From Candidatus Bealeia paramacronuclearis (GTDB taxonomy: Bacteria > Pseudomonadota > Alphaproteobacteria > UBA9655), in the NCBI RefSeq assembly GCF_035607555.1, contig NZ_JAVHWZ010000002.1:62001-126000 (forward strand): a stretch of DNA of 64,000 bases. Reading direction: 5' to 3'. A program made the translations under genes and the position numbers. The stretch's first letter is position 1. Every line of letters begins with the position of its first letter. Positions 8,330 to 17,422 of the stretch are shown here, one piece after another. The notes under the pieces are model-generated. The model was not told where the DNA came from, did no database searches, and saw only the letters and a program-made list of their open reading frames with translations.

Positions 8330-9763
8330 GTAGGAGCAATTTGAAAATGTCCGGTTAAGCAATTTAGAAATGTCCGGATTTGTCCTTAAGTTTTATGCTG
8401 ATGCAGTCAGCAAGCAGGAGGATGAATGGAGACATTGTATAGCGAGGCCGAGATGGAAAAACTAAAGATATTGGATGACATAAAACGAGGTCTGCTGCGC
8501 CAAGGTGAAGGTGCGGCAGAGTTAGGTTTGAGTGCTCGGCAAGTGAGGCGTTTGCAGGCGAGAATTTCTGTTGAGGGACCTTCCGGGATTAAACGGCGTG
8601 CTATATCGGGCAGTAATCGTGCGCATTCAGAGGGCTTCAAAGCCAGAGTTCTTGAGGCAGTTCGGAATCGTTATGCGGATTTTGGTCCGACGCTAGCCAG
8701 CGAGAAACTGTTGGAGAATGAGGGGCTTAAGATCAACAAAGAAACTCTGCGACAATGGATGATAGCCGATGCATTATGGAGCGGGAAAATTCGGAAAAGC
8801 TCGCCTCTGCATCAATCCCGTCAGCGCCGCTCGTGCTTTGGTGAGCTTGTACAGATTGATGGGTCGCACCATGATTGGTTTGAGGGACGGCGTGCAAAGT
8901 GTTGTTTGCTCGTCTTTGTAGACGATGCCACCAGCCGCATCGTATCTATGCGATTTGAAGAATCGGAGACCACTGCCGGCTATTTCCGAGCCATGGAATC
9001 ACACCTCGAGCAGCATGGTCTGCCTCTGGCCTATTATAGTGACCGGCACAGCATTTTTAAAACAACGCGCACAACTGACGGATATTACCAAGCTACTGAG
9101 CTGCATCGCGCCATGAAAGATTTAGGAATTGAGTTGATTTGCGCTTACTCACCCCAAGCCAAGGGCCGTGTCGAGCGGGCGAATCAAACGCTGCAAGATC
9201 GCTTAATCAAAGAGATGCGTTTGAGAGGTATCTGCGATATTGCGACTGCCAATGCCTATTTGCCGGCGTTTATCGAGAAGTATAACCAAAAGTTCGCCGT
9301 TGATGCGGCAAACCCGAAAGATCTGCACCGTGACGTACCTATCGACGCGCAAAGGTTGCGACGAATTTTATCTCATCACGTCACGCGCAAGCTTTCAAAA
9401 AACCTTGAATTCTCTTTGGAAGGGCAGGCCTATCAAGTTCAAGTGCCTGGAAAAGGCTATCGCTACCAGAATAAAAAAGTCACAATTTATCAACATTATA
9501 CGGGGGCAATAGAGGTGATGCTTGGAGAAGAAGTCTTAAGCGTGATGGCGCTGGATAGGGTGACAAGGGGGCCCATTCTAGCTGATCGTAAGGACTTAGA
9601 TCATGTTTTTGACCAGGAAATCTTCCCCAAAATAAACCCAGACTTCTTATTACCCACAGGGTCCACAGCCCCAAGTCTCTCTTGCGCTTGAGAGCGCGAG
9701 AGAGGGCTATGGACTTGTGGATAATAATTCAACTCAAAGCGGACATTTCTAAATTGCCTTGAC
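8330..9763 (+). mobile_element. IS1202-type (ISNCY) insertion sequence, complete
   Basis: The element is 1434 bp. It has imperfect terminal inverted repeats (left GTAGGAGCAATTTGAAAATG, right end in reverse complement GTCAAGGCAATTTAGAAATG, both followed by TCCG) and a 17-bp direct repeat of the target at each side (8313-8329 and 9764-9780). The left end carries a second copy of the GCAATTTAGAAATGTCCGG motif at about 8359-8377, probably an extra transposase binding site. It inserted right at the stop codon of the symporter gene without destroying it. Confidence 0.85.
8426..9691 (+). CDS. ISNCY (IS1202 group) transposase
   Basis: The transposase has 421 residues and starts with ATG behind AGGAGGATGA. 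An N-terminal helix-turn-helix (GAAELGLSARQVRRLQARI) is followed by an rve/DDE core: first Asp in LVQIDGSHHDWFEG, second Asp in YYSDRHSIF, and Glu in KGRVERANQTLQDRL. A C-terminal Mu-like beta-barrel region follows (LSKNLEFSLEGQAYQVQV). The frame is intact with all three catalytic residues, and the element has recognisable ends, so it is probably active or recently active. Confidence 0.9.
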   Translation: METLYSEAEMEKLKILDDIKRGLLRQGEGAAELGLSARQVRRLQARISVEGPSGIKRRAISGSNRAHSEGFKARVLEAVRNRYADFGPTLASEKLLENEGLKINKETLRQWMIADALWSGKIRKSSPLHQSRQRRSCFGELVQIDGSHHDWFEGRRAKCCLLVFVDDATSRIVSMRFEESETTAGYFRAMESHLEQHGLPLAYYSDRHSIFKTTRTTDGYYQATELHRAMKDLGIELICAYSPQAKGRVERANQTLQDRLIKEMRLRGICDIATANAYLPAFIEKYNQKFAVDAANPKDLHRDVPIDAQRLRRILSHHVTRKLSKNLEFSLEGQAYQVQVPGKGYRYQNKKVTIYQHYTGAIEVMLGEEVLSVMALDRVTRGPILADRKDLDHVFDQEIFPKINPDFLLPTGSTAPSLSCA

Positions 9764-9780
9764 AGGAAAAGTAAAAATCT
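9764..9780. repeat. Target site duplication of the IS1202-type element, right copy
   Basis: Identical to 8313-8329. Its last two bases are part of the stop codon of the adjacent symporter gene (minus strand). Confidence 0.8.
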
Positions 9781-10969
9781 AATTTTGAGGAAGAGGGCAC
9801 CTTTGAAAAATCCTCCACACTTTTTCAAAGGTAATACAGAGGGATCCATTGGCTAAAACATTAGAGGCCGTAATAATAGGGTCCATAATAATATTAAAGG
9901 CCAAAAGAAGGGCCAACATTTCAGGCGTAAAGCCAAGGTAAGCTTCAAAAAGGGGAAGGACTATAAAAATGGCACCTCCCATCACGGCCGCCGTTGTATA
10001 GCGGGCGAGCACGAATAAAACCATAAAAGGAATCCAAGTTGAGGCGTCTGGAAAAGGAATTCCGTGATTGAGCATCAAGACAATTCCAAAAAGGGCATTG
10101 GCGATGCAATCCCCAATCTGTTGAATATTGGTTGTGGCGGGGATAACCATAGAGGCAAAGTCAGGATTGTGGACATTTTTACGCGCGGCCTCAATTGTAA
10201 ACGGCATGGTGGCTGCTGAGGAGGCTGAGGTAAAAGCAATGAGGCCTGTGGGTAGCGTATTTTTTAATTGCGCTATCAAAACCTTCAAACGAAATCCTGA
10301 GGAAATTCCATAAAGCACAACTAAATACGCTAAAATAGCTCCCACAATCCAAATAAGAGACAGGCCATAGGCGGCCCAAAGGGAAGAAACATGTCCGCTT
10401 TTTTGAATATTTAGCAAAAATCCAAAGACAAAAAAGGGTACAAAGCGTGTAAAGATTTTTTGGAATATAAAATCCACAAGTGTTTTACATTTTTCAAGCC
10501 CTCGTTGCAAAGAGGTGAGGGGAGAGAACGCCAAAATCAGCCCCAATCCCAATCCAATATAAGTCCCTTTTGAGGCGCTCCAAAAAGAGGGCCTTAAAAA
10601 AGAAATCGTAAAATAAGGACTGAGAGATTGGGGCTCGCCCACGATGGATGCTGTGACTGTTGCGCGGAACATATCTTCCAAAAGCGCACCGATGCCCCAG
10701 GCATAATTGACGCTCAAGGCGTTGGAGAGGGCTTCAAAAATCAAAAGGATGAAGACTAAGGCGAAAGCTTGCTTTTGAAATTGAGAGAGTGTGAAGGTAA
10801 TATAAATCATCACAGCGAAGGGCAAAACCCACATTAAAAACTCTTTGATGAGAAGGCTTAATGTATAAGCCCCCTCAGCAAAAGCATTTGGCATAAGGGA
10901 TCCGAAAAGGATAACAAATGCCATTAGAAGCAAAGTCAGGTATTGAGGTTTTGCAAAAATGTTCATCAC
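9779..10969 (-). CDS. Dicarboxylate/amino acid:cation symporter (SDF/DAACS family)
   Basis: This 396-residue membrane protein has about eight to ten hydrophobic segments. The family signature is clear: a serine-rich hairpin loop (IAFTSASSAATMPFTIEAAR), then a helix with NIQQIGD, and a later NIIMDPIITASNVLANG, which aligns with the Na+/substrate-binding motif of GltPh-type carriers (NxxxD and the following loop). Such carriers take up glutamate, aspartate or C4-dicarboxylates by cation symport at the inner membrane, a sensible nutrient route for an intracellular bacterium. The usual AIGTSSS-type loop is altered, so the substrate is open. It stands alone on the minus strand, and the IS1202-type element abuts its 3' end. 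Confidence 0.8.
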   Translation of the reverse strand: MMNIFAKPQYLTLLLMAFVILFGSLMPNAFAEGAYTLSLLIKEFLMWVLPFAVMIYITFTLSQFQKQAFALVFILLIFEALSNALSVNYAWGIGALLEDMFRATVTASIVGEPQSLSPYFTISFLRPSFWSASKGTYIGLGLGLILAFSPLTSLQRGLEKCKTLVDFIFQKIFTRFVPFFVFGFLLNIQKSGHVSSLWAAYGLSLIWIVGAILAYLVVLYGISSGFRLKVLIAQLKNTLPTGLIAFTSASSAATMPFTIEAARKNVHNPDFASMVIPATTNIQQIGDCIANALFGIVLMLNHGIPFPDASTWIPFMVLFVLARYTTAAVMGGAIFIVLPLFEAYLGFTPEMLALLLAFNIIMDPIITASNVLANGSLCITFEKVWRIFQRCPLPQN

Positions 10970-11049
10970 GTCACAACACGATTTTAAGTTTTCGTGATCA
11001 TAAAGGATGAACTTTCAAAATGCCATCAAAATGGTTTTGGCCCACAATC

Positions 11050-12945
11050 TTAAGATTTTGGACTGTAATCCCTCAAGTCACCAATAAGACCCCAATTTTG
11101 AAAAATTGTCGCAAGCCATCCAATTTCATTGGAGTAGTAATGGGTTCGTGCACCATGAAGTTCAAAAAAATGCCCGGTATAGGGATGGGGCGTTTTACTT
11201 TTTGAATCTGGAAAATAATGAAGTGTTCCGTGAGAGCCCTCTGTGATTGTGAATTTCAGTTTTAAGTTTTTAAAAACTTGAAAAACGACTTTCATTTCAA
11301 CAGTTTTATTTGTTGTGAAAATATCATTAAAAATAGGATCGTCATAATCATAGAGGACAGAGGAGGGACGTACGTTTTGATTTTCATTTTTCTTTTCAAC
11401 CTCTTTTTTTTCCTCTATTTCGTTAAGAATGGCCTCTTTTTTGCCTTTATTAAGTGGCTTTTCCTTTTTAACAGGATTTTTTGGCAATTTTTCTCCCTCA
11501 TAAAGTTGGGAAAGTTGATGATCCGAAGGTATATGGCCAGGAACTTCTTGTTTAATTTCATTCATTTTCGCTGTTGAAGTTATGAGGACGGGTGTCTCCT
11601 CACTTTGGGAAAGGAGAATATTGTCTTCAACTTTTAAGGATGTTTCTTTTGTTTTTTTAGGCGTCGTTTGAGGGGCGTTTGTTTTGGAAGGTGTTGTGGT
11701 TTTCTTTTTTATCGCTTCAAGTTTTTCTTGTTCTTCAGCTTGCTTTTTTTTCAGCTCATTTTTCCTCTTTTTTTGGGTTTTCATGGCTTCAGCATATTTA
11801 GAATTTTCTTGTTTCACAAAAGCGGTGGAAAAGTATTGAAAATCGTGCTGAATTTTTTGTTTTGTTACATAGCCGCTTGGATCGACAATTTGCAATGACT
11901 TTAATTTTGAGTTATCTTGTTTTTTTTGTATTTCAAAATCATCGCTAATACACCACCCCTCAAAAAATAATTCGGCGCCCCTCATGTAAAAAGGAAGTGA
12001 ATCAAAATCAGGAGCTTCTTTATTTGGTATATTTAACATCTTGATTAATCTCTTGGAGGCCGCGACGTCTTCTTTTTTGTGAAACAAAGTTTGATTTATC
12101 CAAGGATCATCAAAATTCATTGTTAGAAGATAAAACGGAACTTTTTTCTGTCTGGCAACAATCAAAAATTCAAAACGAGTGATTTGTCTTATCTTATTAT
12201 ATTCAATTACAAAATTACGGGCGTTTTCTAACGTAAGAGAGGTCTTCACTTTTTGCTGTAATCTTTTAAAGGCTTGAAAATCTTCAAAAGTGAATTGGTA
12301 AAAATCAAAGAGCTCGTTAATTCTGCCGTTTTCATAAGTAACTTTAGATTCTTTTGTGTTATAAGATACTTGGGTTGAATGGATTGATGATGCATTTGAT
12401 GACAGGGTCGATGAGAGATGTGTAAAGAATTTTAAATTATCTTGTTCACGCAATGTAACTTTGTTTTGTATGAACGCTATTAAGGGGGCAGTTAAAAAAT
12501 CAGAGGAAGTAGAAGAGGTGATGCTTATAAGGAGGGCTTTTTTTAATTTTATCGTAAATTTTTCAGAATCAAGAAAATCTTCTTTTGTGACATCAGATTT
12601 TAATATTACTTTCATAGCGTCCGCTAAAGATGCTGACTTTGATTCGGCCAAATCATAGGTGTCTAGACAATTATAAATAATATTTACAATAGGGCCCACA
12701 AAATCTGAAAGCTTCTCAGATATGTAGTCTAAGGAAGCATGAGCATAAACTTCATAAGCGTTTAAATAATCCTTGATGTTTTGAAGTTTTTGATCTTCAT
12801 TTTCTTCTTGAGTCGCAAGTGTCTTCTTCTTTTTTGAAATTGTGCCTGGTGTTTGATCTTGATCGTCCATCGCCGAGAGTACAGGCGACATGAGAATTGC
12901 TAATAAAGACGTTGTAAGAAAAAATCTTGATTTTGAAAATAACAT
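11050..12945 (-). CDS. Secreted protein with C-terminal HicA-like RNase domain (candidate effector)
   Basis: The protein has 631 residues. The signal peptide is MLFSKSRFFLTTSLLAILMS then PVLSAMDD. The N-terminal half is helical and of unknown fold. A charged coiled-coil and linker region follows (about 380-540, rich in Lys, Glu, Thr and Pro). The last 83 residues (about 549-631) look like a HicA mRNA interferase: a helix (VFQVFKNLKLKF), then TEGSHGTLHYF with the conserved Gly-Ser-His, then FFELHG, and a final helix (GWLATIFQNWGLI). The split gene at 20189-22928 ends in the same domain and has the same plan and similar total length. HicA toxins are normally about 60 residues and paired with HicB; no hicB lies nearby. 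I infer an exported HicA-fold domain; RNase activity is untested. Confidence 0.7.
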   Translation of the reverse strand: MLFSKSRFFLTTSLLAILMSPVLSAMDDQDQTPGTISKKKKTLATQEENEDQKLQNIKDYLNAYEVYAHASLDYISEKLSDFVGPIVNIIYNCLDTYDLAESKSASLADAMKVILKSDVTKEDFLDSEKFTIKLKKALLISITSSTSSDFLTAPLIAFIQNKVTLREQDNLKFFTHLSSTLSSNASSIHSTQVSYNTKESKVTYENGRINELFDFYQFTFEDFQAFKRLQQKVKTSLTLENARNFVIEYNKIRQITRFEFLIVARQKKVPFYLLTMNFDDPWINQTLFHKKEDVAASKRLIKMLNIPNKEAPDFDSLPFYMRGAELFFEGWCISDDFEIQKKQDNSKLKSLQIVDPSGYVTKQKIQHDFQYFSTAFVKQENSKYAEAMKTQKKRKNELKKKQAEEQEKLEAIKKKTTTPSKTNAPQTTPKKTKETSLKVEDNILLSQSEETPVLITSTAKMNEIKQEVPGHIPSDHQLSQLYEGEKLPKNPVKKEKPLNKGKKEAILNEIEEKKEVEKKNENQNVRPSSVLYDYDDPIFNDIFTTNKTVEMKVVFQVFKNLKLKFTITEGSHGTLHYFPDSKSKTPHPYTGHFFELHGARTHYYSNEIGWLATIFQNWGLIGDLRDYSPKS

Positions 12946-12990
12946 TATAAAAATCTTTTAATTTATTTTTTTATATTTAAAATTTAATAA

Positions 12991-14169
12991 TTATTCTTTT
13001 AATTCATTATTTTTTAAGAAAAGTTCAAAAAAATCATTAAAGAAACTTTTTTCTTCCCATGAAACGGGCCTGTAAAGAAACATCTTTAAAGAGATTAGAA
13101 GGAGCCGTCTTTGATCGCATGTCGTAAATGTGTCTTCATCACTAATAGGTTGAATTTCACCATCAGAGTCTTTTAAGGCAAATTGAGACGTAGACATCAC
13201 TAACTTATAATTCATTGCCAAAACAGAATCTGAGTCTGAGTCAGAATCGGATTCGGATTCAGAATCAGATTTAATTTCTGGAGCAAAGTGGAAATTTATC
13301 AGGTCTCGGGCGTTTTTATGACGCTTATCGTAACGCTTGAAATAAGCGTCTGATTTCTTCTTTAGAATTTCCTTTTTCTTTTTCAGAAACTCAGCAGTAT
13401 TTTTTTCCTTTTCTTCTCTTGTAAGGGACTTGTCATAGCTTGTTCTCGTAATTCCGTATTGATTGAAAACGTCTTTTGAAAGGGTGAATGTTTTTCTGGA
13501 TTTTGAGTCTGTTAATGATTCAATTGAGGCATTTTTCCATTCATTGTATGCATTTTTGCGGATGTGTTTAAAATGGTCATCAAAAAACTCATCGTATCCG
13601 TCAGCATCTTCCAAAATCGCTTTAAGTCCGCAATCAATATAGCTGAGAATTGTTTCGTCTTTGACGTCTAGACTCATCTTATAGGCTTCGGTTTCAAGGC
13701 CCCAAAATCGAGCCAAAACATTAAATCCCCATTCCCAGGTCTCGTCCTTAATTGTTGATGAAAGGAGAGAAACCATTTTAATTTTTAACTTATTTTGGAT
13801 GCTTTCATTTGGGATTAGTTTTGGCTGTCCTTTAATTATTTTTAGGGAGTGATTCTCCTTTGGTATGTAGTTTTGCACGACATCATCTAGAGTTCCCATT
13901 TTTTGAGGCAGTGTTTCGGAGGGGCTTTGAATAAAATCTCCATTAATTGTTTTTTCAGAAAATCTGACTGTCTTTTTTTCCGTTTTAAATTTTTTCTGAA
14001 TGTTTGAATTGTCTTGAGATATCTCTCTTTCGTAGATATCAAATTTTCTCTTGGTCATATTTTCTTGATTTTCTTTTTCATTATCGGAAGACGTAATTTC
14101 CATTGCACCAAGTGGCTGGATGATAAGGCCAAACATTACAAAAAACGAGAAAAATAGATTCAAAAACAT
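12991..14169 (-). CDS. Secreted acidic protein of unknown function
   Basis: The protein has 392 residues. The ATG at 14169 is chosen because AAAGGTG precedes it by 8 bases and a signal peptide starts there (MFLNLFFSFFVMFGLIIQPL then GAME); an upstream in-frame ATG at 14229 would bury that signal. After the signal comes a basic segment (FKTEKKTVRFSEKT) that resembles both a nuclear-localisation cluster and an RVxF protein-phosphatase-1 docking motif. The middle is helical, and residues near 310 form a Ser-Asp repeat (SDSESESDSDSDSDS). I recognise no domain. It follows the HicA-like gene on the same strand with a 45-base gap (that gene is downstream), so they may be co-transcribed. Confidence 0.6.
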   Translation of the reverse strand: MFLNLFFSFFVMFGLIIQPLGAMEITSSDNEKENQENMTKRKFDIYEREISQDNSNIQKKFKTEKKTVRFSEKTINGDFIQSPSETLPQKMGTLDDVVQNYIPKENHSLKIIKGQPKLIPNESIQNKLKIKMVSLLSSTIKDETWEWGFNVLARFWGLETEAYKMSLDVKDETILSYIDCGLKAILEDADGYDEFFDDHFKHIRKNAYNEWKNASIESLTDSKSRKTFTLSKDVFNQYGITRTSYDKSLTREEKEKNTAEFLKKKKEILKKKSDAYFKRYDKRHKNARDLINFHFAPEIKSDSESESDSDSDSDSVLAMNYKLVMSTSQFALKDSDGEIQPISDEDTFTTCDQRRLLLISLKMFLYRPVSWEEKSFFNDFFELFLKNNELKE

Positions 14170-14401
14170 TATACTAACACCTTTAACACAAAATTTAAAA
14201 ACGTACATTTTAGAAGAATATTTTAGCATGAGATTGCCTTCAATTAAGTATGTATTAAATTCTATAAAGTCAATATATTTTTAAATATTGTTAAAATTTT
14301 ACACAAACTGAAGTTCTTTTAGAGATGAATAAATCTTGTTTACATGTTTCATTACAGTCGCTTAAACTTATTCAAACTTATTTGTTATCAAAGGAAAATC
14401 A

Positions 14402-14923
14402 ATGTCCCTTCAAAAATCAATTGTCACTTTAGCGCCCAAAAAAGTCATTGGGCTTGAAGTGCGAACAAGTTTTCAAAATGAATGCAATCCATTGACGGCC
14501 AAGATAAGCCCTTTGATAGGAAGATATTTTCAAGAGGGGGTTTCTCAAAAAATTCAGGATAAAACTGCCCCTGGAGTGATGATTGCGGGCTACAAGACCT
14601 ATGATCTCTCCTTTCAAAGGGGGGCGGCGGGTTATGAGGGGCCTTATACGTATTTCATCGGGGATGAAGCCAGTTCTTTAGAGAGTGTTTCCGAAGGCTT
14701 AATAACAACAGAAATTCCGGGGGGAGTTTATGTGAAATTCACAACCTCACCTGGGCCGATGCCTCTGATCATTATCCACGCCTGGCAAGAAATCTGGCAA
14801 ATGTCAGAAGGCGACCTTGGTGGAAAGCGAACCTGGGGGGTTGATTTTGAAGTCTATGACGAACGTGCTCAAAATCCCATGGCAGCGGTGATTGATATTT
14901 ACGTGGGAACTGAGGCCTCATAA
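14402..14923 (+). CDS. GyrI-like / AraC effector-binding domain protein
   Basis: A stand-alone 173-residue effector-binding domain. Visible family features are PGVMIAGYKTY near the first strand, PYTYFIGDEASS, the IPGGVYVKFTT turn, HAWQEIWQM, and VDFEVYDERAQNP followed by IDIYVGTE at the end. Proteins of this fold bind hydrophobic small molecules or shield gyrase (GyrI); in larger regulators the same domain is fused to a helix-turn-helix, absent here. It has no signal peptide and is cytosolic. The start follows AAAGGAAAATCA. It may share a transcript with the small gene downstream, but the 69-base gap leaves this open. Confidence 0.75.
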   Translation: MSLQKSIVTLAPKKVIGLEVRTSFQNECNPLTAKISPLIGRYFQEGVSQKIQDKTAPGVMIAGYKTYDLSFQRGAAGYEGPYTYFIGDEASSLESVSEGLITTEIPGGVYVKFTTSPGPMPLIIIHAWQEIWQMSEGDLGGKRTWGVDFEVYDERAQNPMAAVIDIYVGTEAS

Positions 14924-14992
14924 TCGTTATAGTAAATATTTTAAAAATCATTTAGACTTTCTTAAGGATTAGATGACTGAGTGAGAAAAACC

Positions 14993-15226
14993 ATGAGCCG
15001 ATCTATATTTCAAGGAGTTGATGTTTTGACAAAAGTACCCCAAGTTCCCAATGAAAATGATGCCCCTGCGCTTTTAACTCCCCAGCAAAGCAGAGAGCGC
15101 CAAGAGCGTTTGGCCAAGGCATTGCGTGAAAATCTCCTCAAACGCAAAGAGCAAATGCGAGCCCGTTTAATCCAGATGGAAGCGGCTTTAAATCAGAATT
15201 ATGAAAAGGATTCCGAAGTTGTTTAA
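14993..15226 (+). CDS. Small conserved-looking protein upstream of ppk, unknown
   Basis: A 77-residue protein if ATG 14993 is used (GTG 14981 would add four). The first half is Pro-rich; the second half is a strongly charged single helix (ERQERLAKALRENLLKRKEQ) that could form a coiled coil. It ends 69 bases before ppk on the same strand, so it may be co-transcribed with the polyphosphate genes. I do not recognise a family. Confidence 0.5.
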   Translation: MSRSIFQGVDVLTKVPQVPNENDAPALLTPQQSRERQERLAKALRENLLKRKEQMRARLIQMEAALNQNYEKDSEVV

Positions 15227-15295
15227 TTAACTCTTCCTTAATCTTTTTTTCGTATAATAATTCAAAGAGTTGTTTGGAAAAAGGCGACCTCGCTT

Positions 15296-17422
15296 ATGGG
15301 GAAGAAAAATAATCATAAAGAATTCCCTTATCTGGACCGTGAAATCTCATGGATTGCTTTTAATGAACGTGTTTTAGGGCAAGCCATGATGACGCAAAAA
15401 CCGCTTCTCGAGCGTCTTCGATTTATTGCCATTGCTGCTAAAAACTTAGATGAATTTTTTATGGTGCGTGTGGCGGGGCTTAAAAACCAGGAAGCAGCAG
15501 GACTTGAGCGTAGACATCCTGAACCTGTGAGTTTAAAATCACTTTTGGATCAAATTCATGAGCGCGCCTCCGCTCTGATTCAAAATCAGTTTAATGTTCT
15601 TCAAACTCTAAAAAAGGAACTTGAGTCCGAAAACTTTTTTCTTGTAACGGCTGAGGGTTTGATGAAGTCAGACAAAGTTTGGCTCAGTACTTATTTCAAA
15701 GAGGAGATTTTCCCCGTACTCACACCTTTGGCGGTAGACCCTGCCCATCCTTTCCCGTTTGTTGCAAATTTAGGGATGACCGTAGCCCTTGAGATGGAGA
15801 ATCCCGAAGGGGAGATTTTAAAAGGCTTGGTACCATTGCCCCTCAAAATTAAAAGATTTATTCAGCTTCCCAATCGGGGCTCGCGTTTTATTGCCCTTGA
15901 AGATGTGATCTCGCTTTTTATTCCCAAACTTTTTCCCGGGTTTATTTTGCGTGGCATGGGATGTTTTCGCGTTGTGCGCGATAGTGAAGTTGAAATTCAT
16001 GAGGAGTCCGATGACTTTGTGCATTATTTCGAAGCGGCCCTCAAACAACGCGAACGCGGCGCTGTTATTCTTTTAATGATTCAAAAATCTATGCCTCCAG
16101 ACCTGCGCGCATTTGTGGAGGAGGGGCTTGATCTTTCTATTGGGGAAGTGATGGAAGTAGACGGGATGTTGGGTCTTTCAGATTTGGATCAGGTCATCAT
16201 CTCCAAACGCAATGATCTGCAATACAAGCCTTATGTTGAGCGCTTTCCAGCGCGAATTCGAGAATTTGGTGGAAGTTGTTTAGCTGCCATTAAACACAAA
16301 GATTTACTCGTCCATCACCCTTATGAAAGTTTTGACGTGGTTGTAGATTTTTTAAAAGAAGCCGCGCGTGATCCCAACGTGGTCTCTATCAAGCAAACGC
16401 TTTATAGAACCTCGAACGACTCCCCCATTGTGGCAGCACTTATTGAAGCGGCAGAAAATGGAAAATCCGTCTTGGTCATCGTTGAACTTAAAGCGCGCTT
16501 TGATGAAAAGGCAAATTTAAAATGGGCGCGAGATTTGGAGCGCGCCGGGGTTCTTGTCGTCTATGGACTTTTGGGGCTCAAAACCCATGCAAAACTTTCT
16601 TTGGTGACGCGTCGTGAAGATGGGCATCTTAAGAATTATGCTCATTTTGGAACGGGAAATTATCATCCCCAAACTGCAAGGGTTTATGATGATCTCTCTT
16701 TGTTTACGGCCGATCATAAAATTGTGGAAGACCTCTGCAAAATTTTTAATTATGTGACAGGATCGGCATCACCTAAAAAACTTAAGAAACTGGCGTATTC
16801 TCCCCTGAGTCTTAGATCCACGTTGATTGAGCATATTCGTGGAGAGAGAGATTTTGCCAAAGCAGGAAAGCCTGCCATAATTTGGGCCAAGATGAATGCG
16901 TTGGTGGATCATGAAATTATAGATGAGCTTTGTTTGGCTTCTCAAGATGGGGTTAAAATTCATCTGATTGTGAGAGGAATTTGTTGTTTGAGTCCTGAAC
17001 TTCCCGGCGTTTCAGAGAATATTCATGTTAAAAGTCTCGTGGGGCGCTTTCTCGAACATTCTCGTATTGTCTGTTTTGGAAATGGTCATGATCTTCCTTC
17101 TGAACATGCCAAAGTTTTTATTTCTTCTGCAGATTGGATGCCCCGAAATTTTGACTGGCGATTTGAAAGTTTGGTGCCCATTGAAAACCATACGGTCAAA
17201 TCCCAAATTCTAGATCAAATTATGATGGCTTATCTCAAAGATACCGCCAATAGTTGGTCTTTGGGCGCGGATGGAAATTATACCCAAATCAATCCAGAGG
17301 GAGAGGGATTCAATGCTCACCACTATTTTATGCGGCATCAATCTCTTTCAGGTGGTGGGTCCATGACTCATGATTTGCATCTTCCTCATTTAACTTTAGA
17401 AGAACCGGAAATTCTACCATGA
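15296..17422 (+). CDS. ppk: Polyphosphate kinase 1
   Basis: The enzyme has 708 residues, normal for PPK1. It makes inorganic polyphosphate from ATP (reversibly). All four regions are present: N-terminal (LDREISWIAFNERVLGQA), head (LRFIAIAAKNLDEFFMVRVA), and the two C-terminal phospholipase-D-like catalytic regions, with the autophosphorylated His in the YAHFGTGNYHPQTA region and a second His in SSADWMPRNFDWRFE/HAKVFIS. The stop codon TGA overlaps the ppx start in ATGA, so the two genes are translationally coupled. Polyphosphate turnover is linked to stress survival. Confidence 0.95.
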   Translation: MGKKNNHKEFPYLDREISWIAFNERVLGQAMMTQKPLLERLRFIAIAAKNLDEFFMVRVAGLKNQEAAGLERRHPEPVSLKSLLDQIHERASALIQNQFNVLQTLKKELESENFFLVTAEGLMKSDKVWLSTYFKEEIFPVLTPLAVDPAHPFPFVANLGMTVALEMENPEGEILKGLVPLPLKIKRFIQLPNRGSRFIALEDVISLFIPKLFPGFILRGMGCFRVVRDSEVEIHEESDDFVHYFEAALKQRERGAVILLMIQKSMPPDLRAFVEEGLDLSIGEVMEVDGMLGLSDLDQVIISKRNDLQYKPYVERFPARIREFGGSCLAAIKHKDLLVHHPYESFDVVVDFLKEAARDPNVVSIKQTLYRTSNDSPIVAALIEAAENGKSVLVIVELKARFDEKANLKWARDLERAGVLVVYGLLGLKTHAKLSLVTRREDGHLKNYAHFGTGNYHPQTARVYDDLSLFTADHKIVEDLCKIFNYVTGSASPKKLKKLAYSPLSLRSTLIEHIRGERDFAKAGKPAIIWAKMNALVDHEIIDELCLASQDGVKIHLIVRGICCLSPELPGVSENIHVKSLVGRFLEHSRIVCFGNGHDLPSEHAKVFISSADWMPRNFDWRFESLVPIENHTVKSQILDQIMMAYLKDTANSWSLGADGNYTQINPEGEGFNAHHYFMRHQSLSGGGSMTHDLHLPHLTLEEPEILP

